This document shows positions 36,049 through 48,298 of a stretch of DNA of 64,000 nt, in pieces. The notes beneath the pieces are model-generated. The model did no database searches and was not told the origin of the DNA. It worked only from the letters and a program-made list of their open reading frames with translations. Within the stretch, counting starts at the first letter, position 1, and the number at the start of each line of letters is the position of its first letter. The DNA lies in assembly GCA_023231475.1 (NCBI GenBank), contig JALJEE010002208.1, positions 42,262-106,261 on the forward strand, written 5' to 3'. Position numbers and translations under genes: made by a program. This stretch comes from Seison nebaliae (taxonomy: Eukaryota > Rotifera > Pararotatoria > Seisonacea > Seisonidae).

Positions 36049-37873
36049 ATGGATAATATCGTAAACTTTATCATTTTAGATAAATCATTGGGACAACATG
36101 AAGGAAAGGTTTATTTAATTGGATTGAAATTTGATTAAAGAATTTCCATAATTAGGAATTAGAGAAAGTGTTGTATTCGTTTTCTTTCAAGAGATATAGA
36201 AATCTTGAAGAAAGATTATTTCATTCGATCGGATTAGTAGAGGCTGTCGTCAAATTGACAAGTGATTTCCTCCCGAATAAACCTTGTGAATTTATTCGGA
36301 CAAGAAAATTGAAATATATTCTCAACGAATGTACCAAAGACATTTGGTCTTGTCTAGTTGGAATTCATTTCTCACTTCTAAATATTATTCAATCGGAAGA
36401 TCATTAAACGACATTCAAATAAAATTAACAATGAAAAAGAAATATTGGAGATGTCATGTCGACAGATCATGAAAACAATTTTCCATCTATTTGAAGTTGC
36501 CCAAATTTAATTTCATATATAATTTGTAACATTTTCATTCTATTATCATCAATTTAGTTATTTAACGGAAATATCAATAATCATTCATTGGAGAAAAAAA
36601 GGAAATTATTAAAAGAATTTTTCGATAAAGTTCTTTTTTAAATAATTTTTTTAGTAAATTCAAAAATTTTTTCAGATTTTCAAAACTTTAATTTGGAATG
36701 AGATTTTGACTGACGTTAATTGTATATTTCGAGGCATACAATTCCATCAATTGTTGAATAATCTCTTCCTGAATTCCCAATCGATTTGTAACGAATTACG
36801 AAATGAGATCAACCATAAAATTAAGTCCGTTTTCCTCGTTTATAATAATCAAGTTATCTGGTTATTTTTTTTCAATAAATTTTCAAAAATTCAAATTTAA
36901 TTTAGGAGCGATTTCAATCAAGTCACCTCCGTCCTACTCTATCAATTCCATATGTTGTATACGATATCGGATTATGAGAAGAATTATCGAAATCTAAAAG
37001 TTTTTAATTTTTCCTATTTTAAAATTTGAAATAACTGAAAAATTTGAAGGATAATGAAGAAAATTTAAAAAATTTCAAGTTTATCTTCATCGTTGTTGTT
37101 GAAATTGTATCAATTTATTTTAAGTTATATCTTACCAGAAGTTGAAGATGTTGATGGAATTAACTGTTCGTTTAGTCGAATATTTTATTCGTCTAATGAG
37201 AAGGAAAAAAAGGAAGAATATAAATTATTCTCGTATGATATTGTGGAGAAGATAAGAATTTATTTTATCACTTCTTTAGATATAAATAGTTATTTTAAAT
37301 TTTAAAAAATTTCAAATTTAATTTCCATTTTTCAGATGATGAAATTGATGAAATGGAATTATTCATTGAGAGAAATTTCTCAGCTTTGTTACTAATGTTG
37401 GAAGGACGGACGAATAAGAGAGAGAGTCGTCTAATGTTGAAGAGAACGGCAGTGGAATTGAATCGTTCAATTTATAATCCTTTATTGAATCCGAAAAAAG
37501 TGTCATATCGATTCTTTTATATTAATCATTTAAATATGGCACAAAGATCAGCGGGAATACCACATCCAATGAATTTTCATTCGTATTTGAAACATGATAA
37601 TCAATCTTCAGTTTTATCTGATGAATCACAATTAAATTATTTACATACTGTTATATGTCGATTGAAATTAGATTTAAATCGGTTCAGTTCGTTTTAACAA
37701 ATACTCTTATTTGTCAATTCTCGTTTAGATTAGGTCATCATGTGGAGATTATGGAGAAATTGGGAAATAATTGTTGGGTGATAGCGAAGAAATATGGAGA
37801 ACGAGAATTATATATTCTCATTACTGATTCTAATTACAATTTAACGGAAATCGATAGTTTAAATTTAAATTGA
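36049..37873 (+). CDS. CCZ1: CCZ1 homologue, Mon1-Ccz1 Rab7 exchange-factor subunit
   Basis: A gene of about eight or nine exons. CCZ1 with MON1 activates Rab7 on late endosomes and lysosomes. Placed exons include 36049-36108, one from 36156, one ending 36495, 36558-36629, 36676-36860 and one from 36906; the joints around 36400 and 37000-37340 are uncertain. Matches to vertebrate CCZ1 run in order: IGLVEAVVKLTSDF near the N-terminus, then LFNGN, then IKSVFLVYNNQVIW, then VSYRFFYINHLNMAQRS, and finally NCWVIAKKYGERELYILI followed by LTEIDSLN. The N-terminal longin domain appears shortened, starting MDNIVNFIILDKSLG. Introns are about 45 nt and begin GTT. Confidence 0.85.
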
Positions 37874-38265
37874 AATATCTTTAAAATTATTCTCATTTAG
37901 ATTATGTCAGATCGATATTCCAAGAGAGTCTAAGAAATATATTCTTTCTCGAATGAATATTTAACATTTTTCTCATTCACATTATAATTCTACTTTATTA
38001 TTAAATCATTTACTCGTTCGAACGTTGAAGTTTGTTCATTAATTGGTTCGAAGTTAAATTGCCGTTTAAGAAGTCTTTTGAAGGGGGAAGGAATGATAAA
38101 TATTAGGAATGTAGGTTGAATGTTGATCATGAATATTGATCTAGTTAATATTTCTTATTTACTTTGGATTATGTAGTAAAATATTTATTCTTCTTTTAAA
38201 TACTTAAAAATTTGTATAAAAACCATAAAAATGTCAGTTCTCATTCAATTAATCAATTAACAAAT

Positions 38266-38836
38266 ATGAAATTGATCTTAAGTCTTCTCTTCAGTTTATT
38301 CTTTTTCTCTGATGCTCATTTCGGAGGAAGAGGAGGAATGCCTCAAATGTTTCTGGATAATGTGTTGAATTGTAATCCACCAATGAATTGCCAATTGGAT
38401 TGTCAATTTGGATTAAAACGATCGACTACCGACATGTGCCGAATTTGCGAATGTGCTGATGATCCTTGTATGGTTATCTTAAAAATGATGAGACGAAAAT
38501 CTTAATATTCTTAATTTGAATTTAGGGTGTCACTTGTCGGGCTGGAGAGGAATGTATAACTAAATTCCCAAAGAATGTTGCCTCATGTTTTCGAAGTTTG
38601 GAAATATGTTAAAATATTTCGATTCATAAATTAAATTTTCAGGTGACATTGTAAAGAAAGTTAACGAAACAATGACGAACTTCATGCAAAATGGAATGGC
38701 AGGATTTGGAGGAAACTTTTTCGCACTTAACGGAAATCAACAACAGTTCATGAGTTTTGATGGACCAAGTGGTGGTGGTAGTGGCATGTTCGGTCGTCCA
38801 AATCGAAGAAATCGCGGTTTCCGAGGAATGTTTTAA
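38266..38836 (+). CDS. Secreted antistasin-like Cys-rich protein
   Basis: Exons 38266-38472, 38526-38595 and 38643-38836 give 156 residues. A signal peptide (MKLILSLLFSLFFFSDAH) leads to a Cys-rich module with MNCQLDCQFGLKRS, then DMCRICECADDPC, then GVTCRAGEECI. This spacing is that of antistasin-type domains, which in other animals include serine protease inhibitors; the module alone does not show that this protein inhibits a protease. The rest is Gly/Phe/Asn-rich, ending in a basic RPNRRNRGFRGMF segment. Both introns start GTT and phases are consistent. It lies between CCZ1 and the kinase gene on the same strand. Confidence 0.72.
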
Positions 38837-39383
38837 GTAATCATAAATTTTAATAACTTTCTTTTACTCTAATTCATTTTTGGACTTACAAATTTGAACA
38901 TCTGATCGAGAGAATATCATTTATTCTTCATAATAAATCTTCTTCCAACAATCTTCTTTATTATGTATATTCAAAGGATAAAATAATTAAAATTAATTTA
39001 AATTCTTCAAACAATCGATTGTTAATTATCTCATCGTATATCTCATTAAGATTTTTTGGGGGAGAATCTTTTTATCGAAAATCGAGATTGATAAAGATTA
39101 TTTTAATATTTAAACATAATTTTTAAAGTTTCTTGAAATGAATTAAAACGACTGTTTTTAAAACAAATAGGTAGTTCGGATGAAGACTGTTCAACATAAT
39201 GTCTTATGAGATCATATGAAATAAAAGGATAAAAGACGATGTCCATCACTGTCCATTATTATCTTATGTTGATGTTACGTCAGAAGTTTATTTTCCCAAA
39301 ATGAGACGTCATCATTTAAAGTTTTATAAAAGTTAATTATTAATCCGGAGATAATGAATTAATTGAACAAAATATTGAGAAAA

Positions 39384-41772
39384 ATGGAAGGTAACAAGTC
39401 GTTGCTTATCTTACATATTTTGACGGTGGAGTTTGCTGAAGAGAAAAATAATGGAAATATTGGAGAAAGAATAATTGTGTTGATGAATGGCGATGATAAA
39501 TGTTTCAAATTAAAATTATGTCAAATTTAATCTGACGAAAAAAACATTTCGATTTTAGTGGAAGACAAATCAGGAGAGAAGGATCTCAGTGGAATATATT
39601 ACTTGAAAGGAAACGATGACGATTTCGTTGCGATTTTCTTGAATGATACCTGTGTGATGAAGATTGGTTTGGGTGAATTGCGCAATCATGAAGAAAACAA
39701 AATATTTGCAGTTTAATAAAATTGAATTAATCTCTAAAATTATTTACTTTAGTACTAATTTCTAAAGCATCTTACTGATATCGGAGTTATCCATTATCGC
39801 TCGACAATTAGTGACGAAGAGGAAAGTTACAACTTCTCATATCCACTCTCATTACAATTGCCATCAGTTCATAATATCGATATAAGAAGAAGTGAATGGC
39901 AAAAGGCGAAAAAGATTTATGGTTTCGATGTTCGAGATCATCGATTTCGAAAAATCAGAAATTTCTCTTTATACGAATGTGTAATTTGTGAAGAATTAAT
40001 TTGGTTATTCATCCAATTTATTCTAAAGAAAAATGGAATTGTCTATTGAAACTTTTAAAGGAAAACTGGTTATCGATGTCTTAATTGTAAATATACGGTA
40101 CATCAACGATGTTTCGACATTAAACCATGTGATTGTAGTGGTAATACTGACAACGTTTAATTAATTAATTAATTAATTGAAAATTATAAAAATATATTTC
40201 AATTTAATTTAGAAAAATGAATTAATTGCACATGATTTTTTGAGTGTAACGATCGTCCCTCAAATCTTTCCTCGAATATGTACCATCTGTGGCGAACGGA
40301 TTTATGGTTTTAGTAACCAATGTAAAAAATGTCAAAGTTTTTCTTTCTAATATCTCCAAATTTAATTCATAATATAATTGTAAATCGTTTGAAGAATGTC
40401 GAAAATATGCTCATCATAAATGCACAATTAATGCTCCGTTTAATTGTAGAACAAATGGTAGATACATTCCGCATTTTGGTAGTCAATTGGGCAGTTCGCT
40501 ACGTAACTTCAATAAATCATGGAAAGGAAGTTCTAAAGAGAATAGGAAGAAATTAACATTATCAGATTTCGATGCTTATTCACAAATAGGTGATGGTGGA
40601 TTTGGGAAAGTGTATTTGTGCAAAGCGAAAATCGCAAAATTCAATTTCACTAAAAATCAATTAGTGGCAATTAAAGTATTGCCAAAGCAACAAATAATTG
40701 ATGATGATGATGTGATTAGTTGTTTGTTGGAAAGGAATACCACGAAATTAGGAAAGAAAAATAAATTTATCATCTCACTCATTTGTTCATTTACTACGCA
40801 TGACTCGTTAATGTTAGTCATGGAATTCGCCCATGGTGGTGACTTAGGGAAATATCTCGAAATGAATGGAGCCCTTGGAAATCATGCGCTAAAATTCTTT
40901 ACTATTCAAATGTTTCTCGCCATATTTTTTTTGCATAAACAAAACATTTTATATCGGTTTCTATTCTAATTCAAATGACGAGTAAATTTTTTAAAATTAA
41001 TTAATCCATTAATTAGTGATATGAAACCAGATAATTTATTCTTAACACAAGAAGGTTATCCAATTTAAATATATTTTTAAATGCTTTCAATGAAAATCAG
41101 GATATATCAAATTGGGCGATTTCGGAATGTGTAAACAATTACCAGATATCACAACGGAAACTGATACCATTTGTGGTACTTTACATTATATGCCACCTGA
41201 AATCATCAAGCGAGAAAATTACAAGTTATTCTTCATTAATATTATCTCATTTTTATTTCATTATTTTACTGACTTCTTATTATTTGTTAGTTATACTGTC
41301 GATTATTGGAGTTGTGGAACGACAATTTATCAATTGGCCACTGGAGCCTATTTATTCAATGGAGTTACAAAACAAAAACTGAAAGAAAACATATTGAAAC
41401 AGGATAATGTGAAATTAAAATCAGATCCTCTTAACGATCTCCTAGAGAAGGTTGCTATTTTTCATTTTTCCGAAGGTTATAACCAGAAATGAGAAGTTAT
41501 TAGAGAAAAATGCGAAAAAACGACAAGCATATTGTCATTCGGAAATTATTAAACATCATCCATTCCTTCCTTACAAACTATGGCGGAAAATCGAAGATTG
41601 CGGAGTCCAATCACCAATTAAAGTTTAACAATTTAAATATCAGAAGTCATTAAAGAATTTTGAAAAGGTTAAAAAATTTCGATTGTATGACGATGATCCC
41701 ATTGAAATTATGAAAAATCCAGTTAATCGAAGTTATGCCGAACAATTTATCGAATTTTCATTTTATGAATAA
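39384..41772 (+). CDS. Protein kinase C, novel-type, divergent
   Basis: A multi-exon AGC kinase with novel PKC architecture. An N-terminal C2-like region (first two exons, 39384-39519 and 39559-39710) is followed by two C1 zinc fingers: the first from DHRFRKIRNFSLYECVICEE to HQRCFDIKPCDC, the second from HDFLSVTIVPQIFPRICTIC to HHKCTINAPFNC. The kinase domain has GDGGFGKV, VAIKVLP, an alpha-C glutamate in LLERN, RDMKPDN split by an intron, DFGMCK, then GTLHYMPPE and VDYWSCGTTIYQLATG. The end has the AGC hydrophobic motif FIEFSFYE. C1 fingers imply diacylglycerol control. The activation segment (LHYMPPE for the usual PDYIAPE) is diverged. An intron of only 25 nt (41451-41475) is needed to keep frame before LLEKNAKKRQ. 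Confidence 0.85.
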
Positions 41773-42823
41773 ATTTGAAATATTTTTCACTTTACTAATT
41801 TTTTAAATGGTGGTAAAAATATTTGTCGTTGATTATTATGATTATATTTTAATACAACAATGTGTTATTGAGGCTTCAAATCATGAATTGATTCAGTAAA
41901 TGTGAATCTTTGATATTATGGATGTGATTCATAGAAATTTTTTAGCTTTTTATCGAGTTTTTGTATTCTCGAATCACCGATCTTCTTCATGTTCTACTGT
42001 TGTTAAACGAGAGCTCTATTGCTCTCATTCAAAATATAAAACTTTCCGCTTTTTGATCTCGTTTATATTAACAATGTCAACACTTGGTTACTCCCATCAA
42101 TTTTACAGTTCCCAAGATTATGTAACCAATTGAATCTTTAATATCAAACTTTCCAGTCGATAGTCATGTTCTAGAATCTAGAGTATGGATGTGAAGTTGG
42201 GAGCAACGAAGCAATGAAAATAGTGTCTAGAGTCTATAATCTAGAATCATATAAATATAAGTTAAAAAGTATAAAAAAGAATAAATTGCATGAAAGATAT
42301 CCGCAAGATTGAGGAAACTTGTCGCAATTTCAATAAACCAAACTGGAATTTTAAGTAATTTAGGAAAGCGAAAAACTTTATAAAAACGTTCAATGATTGG
42401 GTCATATTTCATTTTTATTATAATTTAACATGCTTTTATCACAAAGACGTCACCCTTCTCAATGGAAGCACCAGAACGATATTATGTTCATAAAGCTCCT
42501 AGATATAATTTTTAGACATTACGTATGGAGGAACAATGCTTTATTAATTGTTAATCTAATTTGAAACTTTCAAAATTTTGAATCGATATTATTGATTTTA
42601 TAGCACTTCCTTTAATTTCCTTTATGTGACATTTTCATTCAATCACGTAATGCAAGTTGAAGTTAGAAAAATAATTTCCAAAGTCAAACAAACATTTGTT
42701 TTTATATAAAATATGCTTTAAACTTTCGAAATTTTGATAGAAATATTTAAAGTAACAAAATTTATGTTTGATAACAACTAACAAGATAACAACTAACTTT
42801 GTAAGAAGACACTCCTCAATATT
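41773..42823. other. Intergenic stretch
   Basis: No gene recognised. Weak ORFs at 41918-42133 (+) and 42227-42412 (-) lack exon context. Between 42168 and 42248 several TCTAGA-containing words occur in both orientations, forming a loose inverted repeat. Confidence 0.4.
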
Positions 42824-43852
42824 ATGTTATTGGAGTTTGTGTTAATTTGTGTTTTGAACTACGTTCACTGTAAAATGCACAATAGTTATCTTCTCGGAAT
42901 TATAAAAGATATGGAAAATAAGAACAACGGTAATTCTTATATAAAGATCAGCACAAAATTAAATGGACGATTAGTATATGATGCATACGAGAATGGCTTT
43001 TCTTGTCATACTGATGAACTAGTAGTTCCAAGAGATAAAATTTTTGATATTTCTTGTACCAAAGTGAATAATGTTTATCAAATCATTGAAAGTTTATTCT
43101 CTATAAACAAGTGATAAATTGATGATTAACAGCTAGGTTACTTGGCCGAATGTTGAAAACAGATTCAAAGTCCCTACCTGATAGATGGGCGGATGGTAAT
43201 GATTTCGATACTGACGATGATATCAAACAAGATTTAACGAGATCGTACAAATCACCATTAGTTGTAACATCAATGGATAAATTTAAATATGTTTCATTTT
43301 CCACTCAAACTAATTTATTATTTGAATAACTCTTTTAGATACAACTCGATATTCATACAAATAATCTGTTGAAATTAAGGATGGTATTTCATAATGATGG
43401 AAGCAAATCAACAAATACATGGTTCACACCAGATAATCTATATCAAGTTTTTGGACCATACGGAAATGATGTTTATGCTTATCAAATGAATCTCATTAAA
43501 GTTCCTTATTTAGTGGATACTTTTTTTAAGTTCTTTCTTAAAATTTCAATTAATATTCGATAAATTTTTTAAAGAACTCCAGAAGATCACGTAGATCGAC
43601 AAATATATTGGGTTAAATCGTATGCAGGTTGTCCTAATGATCCCTTAACTATTGGGGTTGTTGGAAATTCAGATACCTGTAAAGAAGATTATTCTCCTTC
43701 GGTTACAAACAATTATTATATTATTTATTCTCGAGGACCTGGTCCAATGAATGCAGGTTGGATAAATATCCTAAGTTTAAATTGACAACGCTTATTATAT
43801 AGCCGGGTATCGTTTTGGGGATGCTCTATCGATTTTTGGAATCACAGATTAA
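42824..43852 (+). CDS. Secreted protein, five exons, unknown
   Basis: Exons 42824-43110, 43137-43290, 43339-43529, 43575-43756 and 43803-43852 join with consistent phases to 287 residues. The signal peptide is MLLEFVLICVLNYVHC. The mature protein is soluble and polar, with TWFTPDNLYQVFGPYGNDVY in the middle and a later Cys-bearing part (SYAGCPNDPL, NSDTCKEDYSPS), ending in YRFGDALSIFGITD. Scattered cysteines fit an extracellular protein. I do not recognise a domain. The first intron is only 26 nt (43111-43136); without it the frame stops at once. Confidence 0.65.
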
Positions 43853-44599
43853 TTAACTACTATAATGAACCTTAATGATTGAATTTTTTTTTATTTTATA
43901 AATTATCCGTCTTGTATTCTTCGTATTCCTTCTATGTAATATCAACATTTTAAAAGTTCAAAAAGAAATTTTCTTTATTTTTATGGTATTTCCATAACAA
44001 CTAACCAAAATCATTTTTCATATTTTTCTTTAATAATATATAATTCCTTAATAATTTTCTTAAGCCAAATCCCCGCGAGAGAAATTATCACGATCAGTAG
44101 TGATAAGGATGGAAACTCGCACAAATTTAACATAAATGCTCAAGTCGGTTGAAGGGAATAGCCATCGGAATTGTCCTATTTTATGTTCGATCAAGGCAGT
44201 TTAATGACTTTGTATACCGGGTAGCGAAACAGCTAGGCCATAAAAGTCACAAAATATAGCATGAACATTTTCAATTTGATGAAGAAATATTCAGATGCAT
44301 GGAAAATCGAGAGCATTCCATCCAAAGAAAAGAAGTTTTGAATTATCGATCTGAAACTAACAAGTAGTCGAAATTGTAAATGTAGAGAATGAAATGTAAT
44401 GAGGAAAATATAATGAAAAAGAAAAAAATCATTCATAAACAAATATGAATGATTTTATCGAGGTAAATGTAACGACCATTTTCTAGTTTTTTTCCCTAAT
44501 ACTTAAAACAAGCATCTATAACAAGCTTTTTTTAACTGGAGAGGTTAAAATTTAAGACATACCCATATAAGATATCAACTTGTTACGTTGATGTCGGTG

Positions 44600-45483
44600 A
44601 TACCCATATTTTTTCACTGGGTTGGTTGTTTGGATTAACGATCTGGTCGGAGAATGCCTCCGACCGTTCAATTGTTTTAATTAATCTCTGCCCATCTTAC
44701 CATGCAAAAAAGGATAATTGGTCTCATGAAAACGGCCACTAATGAATTGGAGAAATAAAATTATCACAAGTAAAATAACTTTTGAGGAACCTTAAATTTG
44801 TTATTTATTAAATTATGTCCATATTGCACTTTAATTTAGGTTCATATTCAGTTGGTTAAAAATAACATTTTTATTGAAGTATCTAATATATTGAAGAAGA
44901 ATGGCAATTGTTAATTTCAATAGAAATGTTATTTATTAGCTTTGTGCTGTGCAGGATTAAAGTGGAAATGTAGATAAAACCACATAAAACCACGTTTTCC
45001 CTAATGATAAATTTAAACTTAAACGAATTTTAGATGACGATGATCCATCTTTTGAAGCCTTCATCATAATCATTCGATCCGTTTGAGAAGAACTTTTCCT
45101 TTTCTTTATTTGCTCATATTATTTCCATAGTTCTCCTTATTCTTCAAATAATTGTAGATTACCGTCCTGCTTCTGCCCATTTTTCGACCAATATCCGCGA
45201 CGAACAAATTGTCGGAAACCAATCCATCAATGACGCCTTTTTCATAATGATTAAGAGGTTTTGTTTTCCCATTTTTAATTTTTTCAATAGGGATCTGAGG
45301 TGCAAAAGGATAGAAAATTATCGAGAACTCGGAATACATGTCCACAGTGTAGGATTGGATACGTGAGCAGTCACGTCGCCGCAAATATGAGGTTTCTGTT
45401 ACAGCGGTTGTAACAACCAAGAACATCGTCTGAACACATCTGCAAGTGCGATCAATGTGGAGGAAAGAAGACCGGGAAACCAC
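44600..45483 (-). pseudogene. Decayed Tc1/mariner-type transposase
   Basis: The minus strand holds an N-terminal helix-turn-helix of the Tc1/Tc3 class: LNHYEKGVIDGLVSDNLFVA then IGRKMGRSRTVIYNYLKNK and the typical ENYG. After this (around 45106) the frame is stopped and shifted. The second DNA-binding part continues in another frame as SSQTDRMIMMKASKDG then KIRLSLNLSLGKTW. A faint remnant of the C-terminal SPDLNPIE-like motif may lie near 44625-44660. No intact catalytic core or terminal repeats were found, so it is inactive. The left limit is approximate. Confidence 0.6.
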
Positions 45484-47865
45484 GAATATCGACTCGAGGC
45501 CATAGGGGAGAGAACTTGTACGACGACAAGAAAGGCGCCAACATGAGAGAATGGTGTTAATTTTCAGTTTCTATGAAAGTTTCCTTACCGAGTAAGTTTC
45601 TAAAATGAAAATTTTCGATAAAAGTCAATATTCAAATGTTACTTTAATCTTATTTTTAATATTAAATTCAAGTTAAAAAATACTCTCACAAAAATACAGT
45701 CAGAAACTTCAGAAAAGAATAAAAATTTATTTATCGATCGAAATACATTTGTAAAATGTGAAGAACGAACTTCAAGTAGGAATATTTCTTATATAAAATT
45801 ATTAAAATTAATTAAAAGTAAAAACGAAAATTAGCGTTACGGTACATTCACCAGTTTCTTTTCGCACTTCTCGACTTCATATTTCTAGAAGTCCCATATG
45901 TAACAGGGAAATAACAACAATATTTCCGTTTTCATAGCTGATGCCCGACCTTCAATTGCCACATGGTAATGTCTTGTTTTCAATTCTTGAACAAACTGCA
46001 GCTTGAATATACTATCGAATCAGTAAATTGTTGGTTAAGTAATATCATAAATTTTATCATTATTTTCGATAAATTGTTGTAAATTAATGTAGGTTTCATC
46101 GATATTAGAGAACCATATAAACATGTCTTTAACGATTTTTCTTCATAAACTTAATTATATTTTGTAGTAGAAAAGAACTGTTATTCGTCGATTTCTAACG
46201 AGGTGATTAAAAAGTACATTCACAATATGAACAATGGTCAAATGAATAAGAGAAAATTTCCTTCAGTTCTTTATCCAAACTTACTTATGCCAAATTCCGG
46301 ACATGGGAAAATATGTCGTACGTGGAGAGTTTGGAGAATCTCTAAATCCAAATATAAAAAGTACCTAGGAATTCTCCAATTTGGCGCCATTGATTGTAAT
46401 GTAATTTGATTTCTATAACTTTGATGTCCAAATTGAAGAATTCCTTGGTACTTTTTACCTTCCATCATTCGCACCTTTAATAAAATTAATGAATTTATAA
46501 ATAAGAAGAATAACTTTGACTAGATTCATTTGTATCTGCAGAAATTCGAGTGCTTCATCTTCTTGACCGGCTTTGTCTGTAAAAAATAAAGTTGATTACC
46601 TTAACAGAAACGGAAAATTAACATCGTTGGAACTGTTGATCGGCTTGAATTTGACGATTGACCGTCATAAACGGGTTCTCCATTTCTCTTATATAACGGA
46701 TGCGTTAATTCTTCTATCGACGATGTATTATTCGATGTCCTATCATCAAAATATTATAAGAATTAATTAACATATAAAAACTAACGTTTTCTCTTTCGTT
46801 TTTAATTAAGGTAATCTTTGGCTGTTCTCCAATCGTTCATGTTGTAAAATTTATAAATTTTTACATTTTCCCCGGGAATATGTTAGAATGCGGTTCTTTC
46901 CACCAATCTTTCATGTTACCGTCTTTATTGTCTCCCAAAGGCGACCAATTTCACTTTGGTTTCATGCATTCTGAAATTCTCAAACTCTGGAATTCGCTCT
47001 TTCCCCTTGATGTTGACTATTTAATAATTTATTATGATTAATAGTCTATAAGGTTAGACAAAGATCTATGGAAGAATAAGATATTACAATTTTTTAATTT
47101 TGGTTTCAACTGTTTTGCTAAATTTATTGTAGTTGTTAAAAAATGTACATCCATTCTGAATTCACGAACATCATGAAAAGTTTCGATCCAACAACTCGTG
47201 AACCCATATGAAGTTAACCTATATGTTATCAACGTTGAAGGATGTTTGGATTACAGACAGGATTCCATAGGATTCATTGGGATCATGTGAAAAGTAAGGA
47301 ATTGACTAAATGCATTTAGTCATGAAGTTAAGGATCATGGAAGGAAAATTAATTATATTTTTCATAACTTTCCTTTTCTGGCGATAATTAAGAAAACTAC
47401 TAAATTGCAAATCAACAATAGAAAAAGAGAAACAATTGGAAAAAAGTTTTATTTATAAATTGTAAAAGTAGAAATTGTAAGTCAATTGTCAGTGTAAGAA
47501 CGAATAGAAATAAATGAGCATTAAATGTCATACAAATCCGTTGTGATACCGTTAAGCGTTAAAACGAGATAATGATTTAAACTAAGTTGTATAATTAAGA
47601 GTTGTTATTTTCCCCCTAAGGTGATAATTTTAAATTTAAAGCTTTAAGAAAAAGCGGGTGAGAAAATGACCCCCTAAGGAACGTGGGGAAATCATCGTTT
47701 CACCTATTTTGAGAAATTTTATATATTAACTAATAAGAATTTCAAATCAATAAGTATGGTGAAGGATTTAAAAAGTAAGATTAAAATACTATTCTAACTA
47801 AATGAAAGAGCTTCTGTTATTCAAATTTAATAGAACAGTTGTTGAGATAAATGCCCGTTTTAAAA
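45484..47865. other. Intergenic, repeat-bearing
   Basis: About 2.4 kb with no recognised gene. It holds the hairpin at 46356-46456 and a short plus-strand frame at about 46880-47038 (GDQFHFGFMHSE) with no known match. Together with 43853-45483 this is the most gene-poor part of the window and looks like a zone of decayed mobile sequence. Confidence 0.45.
46356..46456. repeat. Long hairpin, 29-bp stem
   Basis: Arms 46356-46384 and 46428-46456 are reverse complements at 27 of 29 positions by hand count, around a 43-base loop. It could be a small MITE remnant or a precursor-like hairpin RNA. Confidence 0.7.
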
Positions 47866-48267
47866 ATGAATTACTTTTCTTTAGGTTTCCTATTTTTAAT
47901 TTTTTTTCTATTCGATCTAGAAAATTGTTGTAATAAGAAATCTTCTAAAAAAAATTCTAAAATTGTAACAGCCAAAAATACTCCAAAAACTCCAAGTCAA
48001 ATAGTTCCGACGGATAAAATCGATGCGCCATCAATACCTTCATTAGATGAAATTATTAACCAAAAATATTCGAAAACAGCCGGTTAACACGAACAAAAAC
48101 TTTTCAATAAATAATATAAATAATTTTTAGCTGATAATATTGACGAGAGATTGAACGAGGCTAAAAAAGATACGGCAAGAATTTTATTAACTTCCCAAAA
48201 AGTGTTTGATAAATATAAAGAATCTTTACTACAAAATGCCCAAAAGGCATTTGGTGAGGACAGATGA
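47866..48267 (+). CDS. Small secreted protein, unknown
   Basis: Two exons, one to about 48085 and one from about 48131, join in phase across a GTT-AG intron. The product is about 120 residues: signal peptide (MNYFSLGFLFLIFFLFDLEN), a basic Ser/Lys segment, a Pro/Thr segment (KNTPKTPSQIVPTDKIDAP), and a C-terminal amphipathic helix with ARILLTSQKVFDKYKESLLQ. No homology recognised. An upstream in-frame ATG at 47851 is less likely because it weakens the signal peptide. Confidence 0.55.
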
Positions 48268-48298
48268 AAACGAAGAGAAATTTTTTTAAATAAATAAC

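Noticed and set aside
42227-42412. Minus-strand hydrophobic ORF
   Set aside because: Only 61 residues, composition-driven, no splice partners.
44060-44230. Slightly GC-richer patch that looked like a structured RNA
   Set aside because: Compared from memory with U1, U2, U6, SRP and hammerhead patterns; none fits, and no paired core could be drawn.
44645-44665. Perfect 8-bp hairpin (GGTCGGAG / CTCCGACC)
   Set aside because: Too short and without a U-tract or gene context; it may be chance or part of the transposon relic.
46880-47038. Plus-strand frame with GDQFHFGFMHSE
   Set aside because: Reads like a protein but has no neighbouring exon, no signal and no recognised family; kept only as a note.
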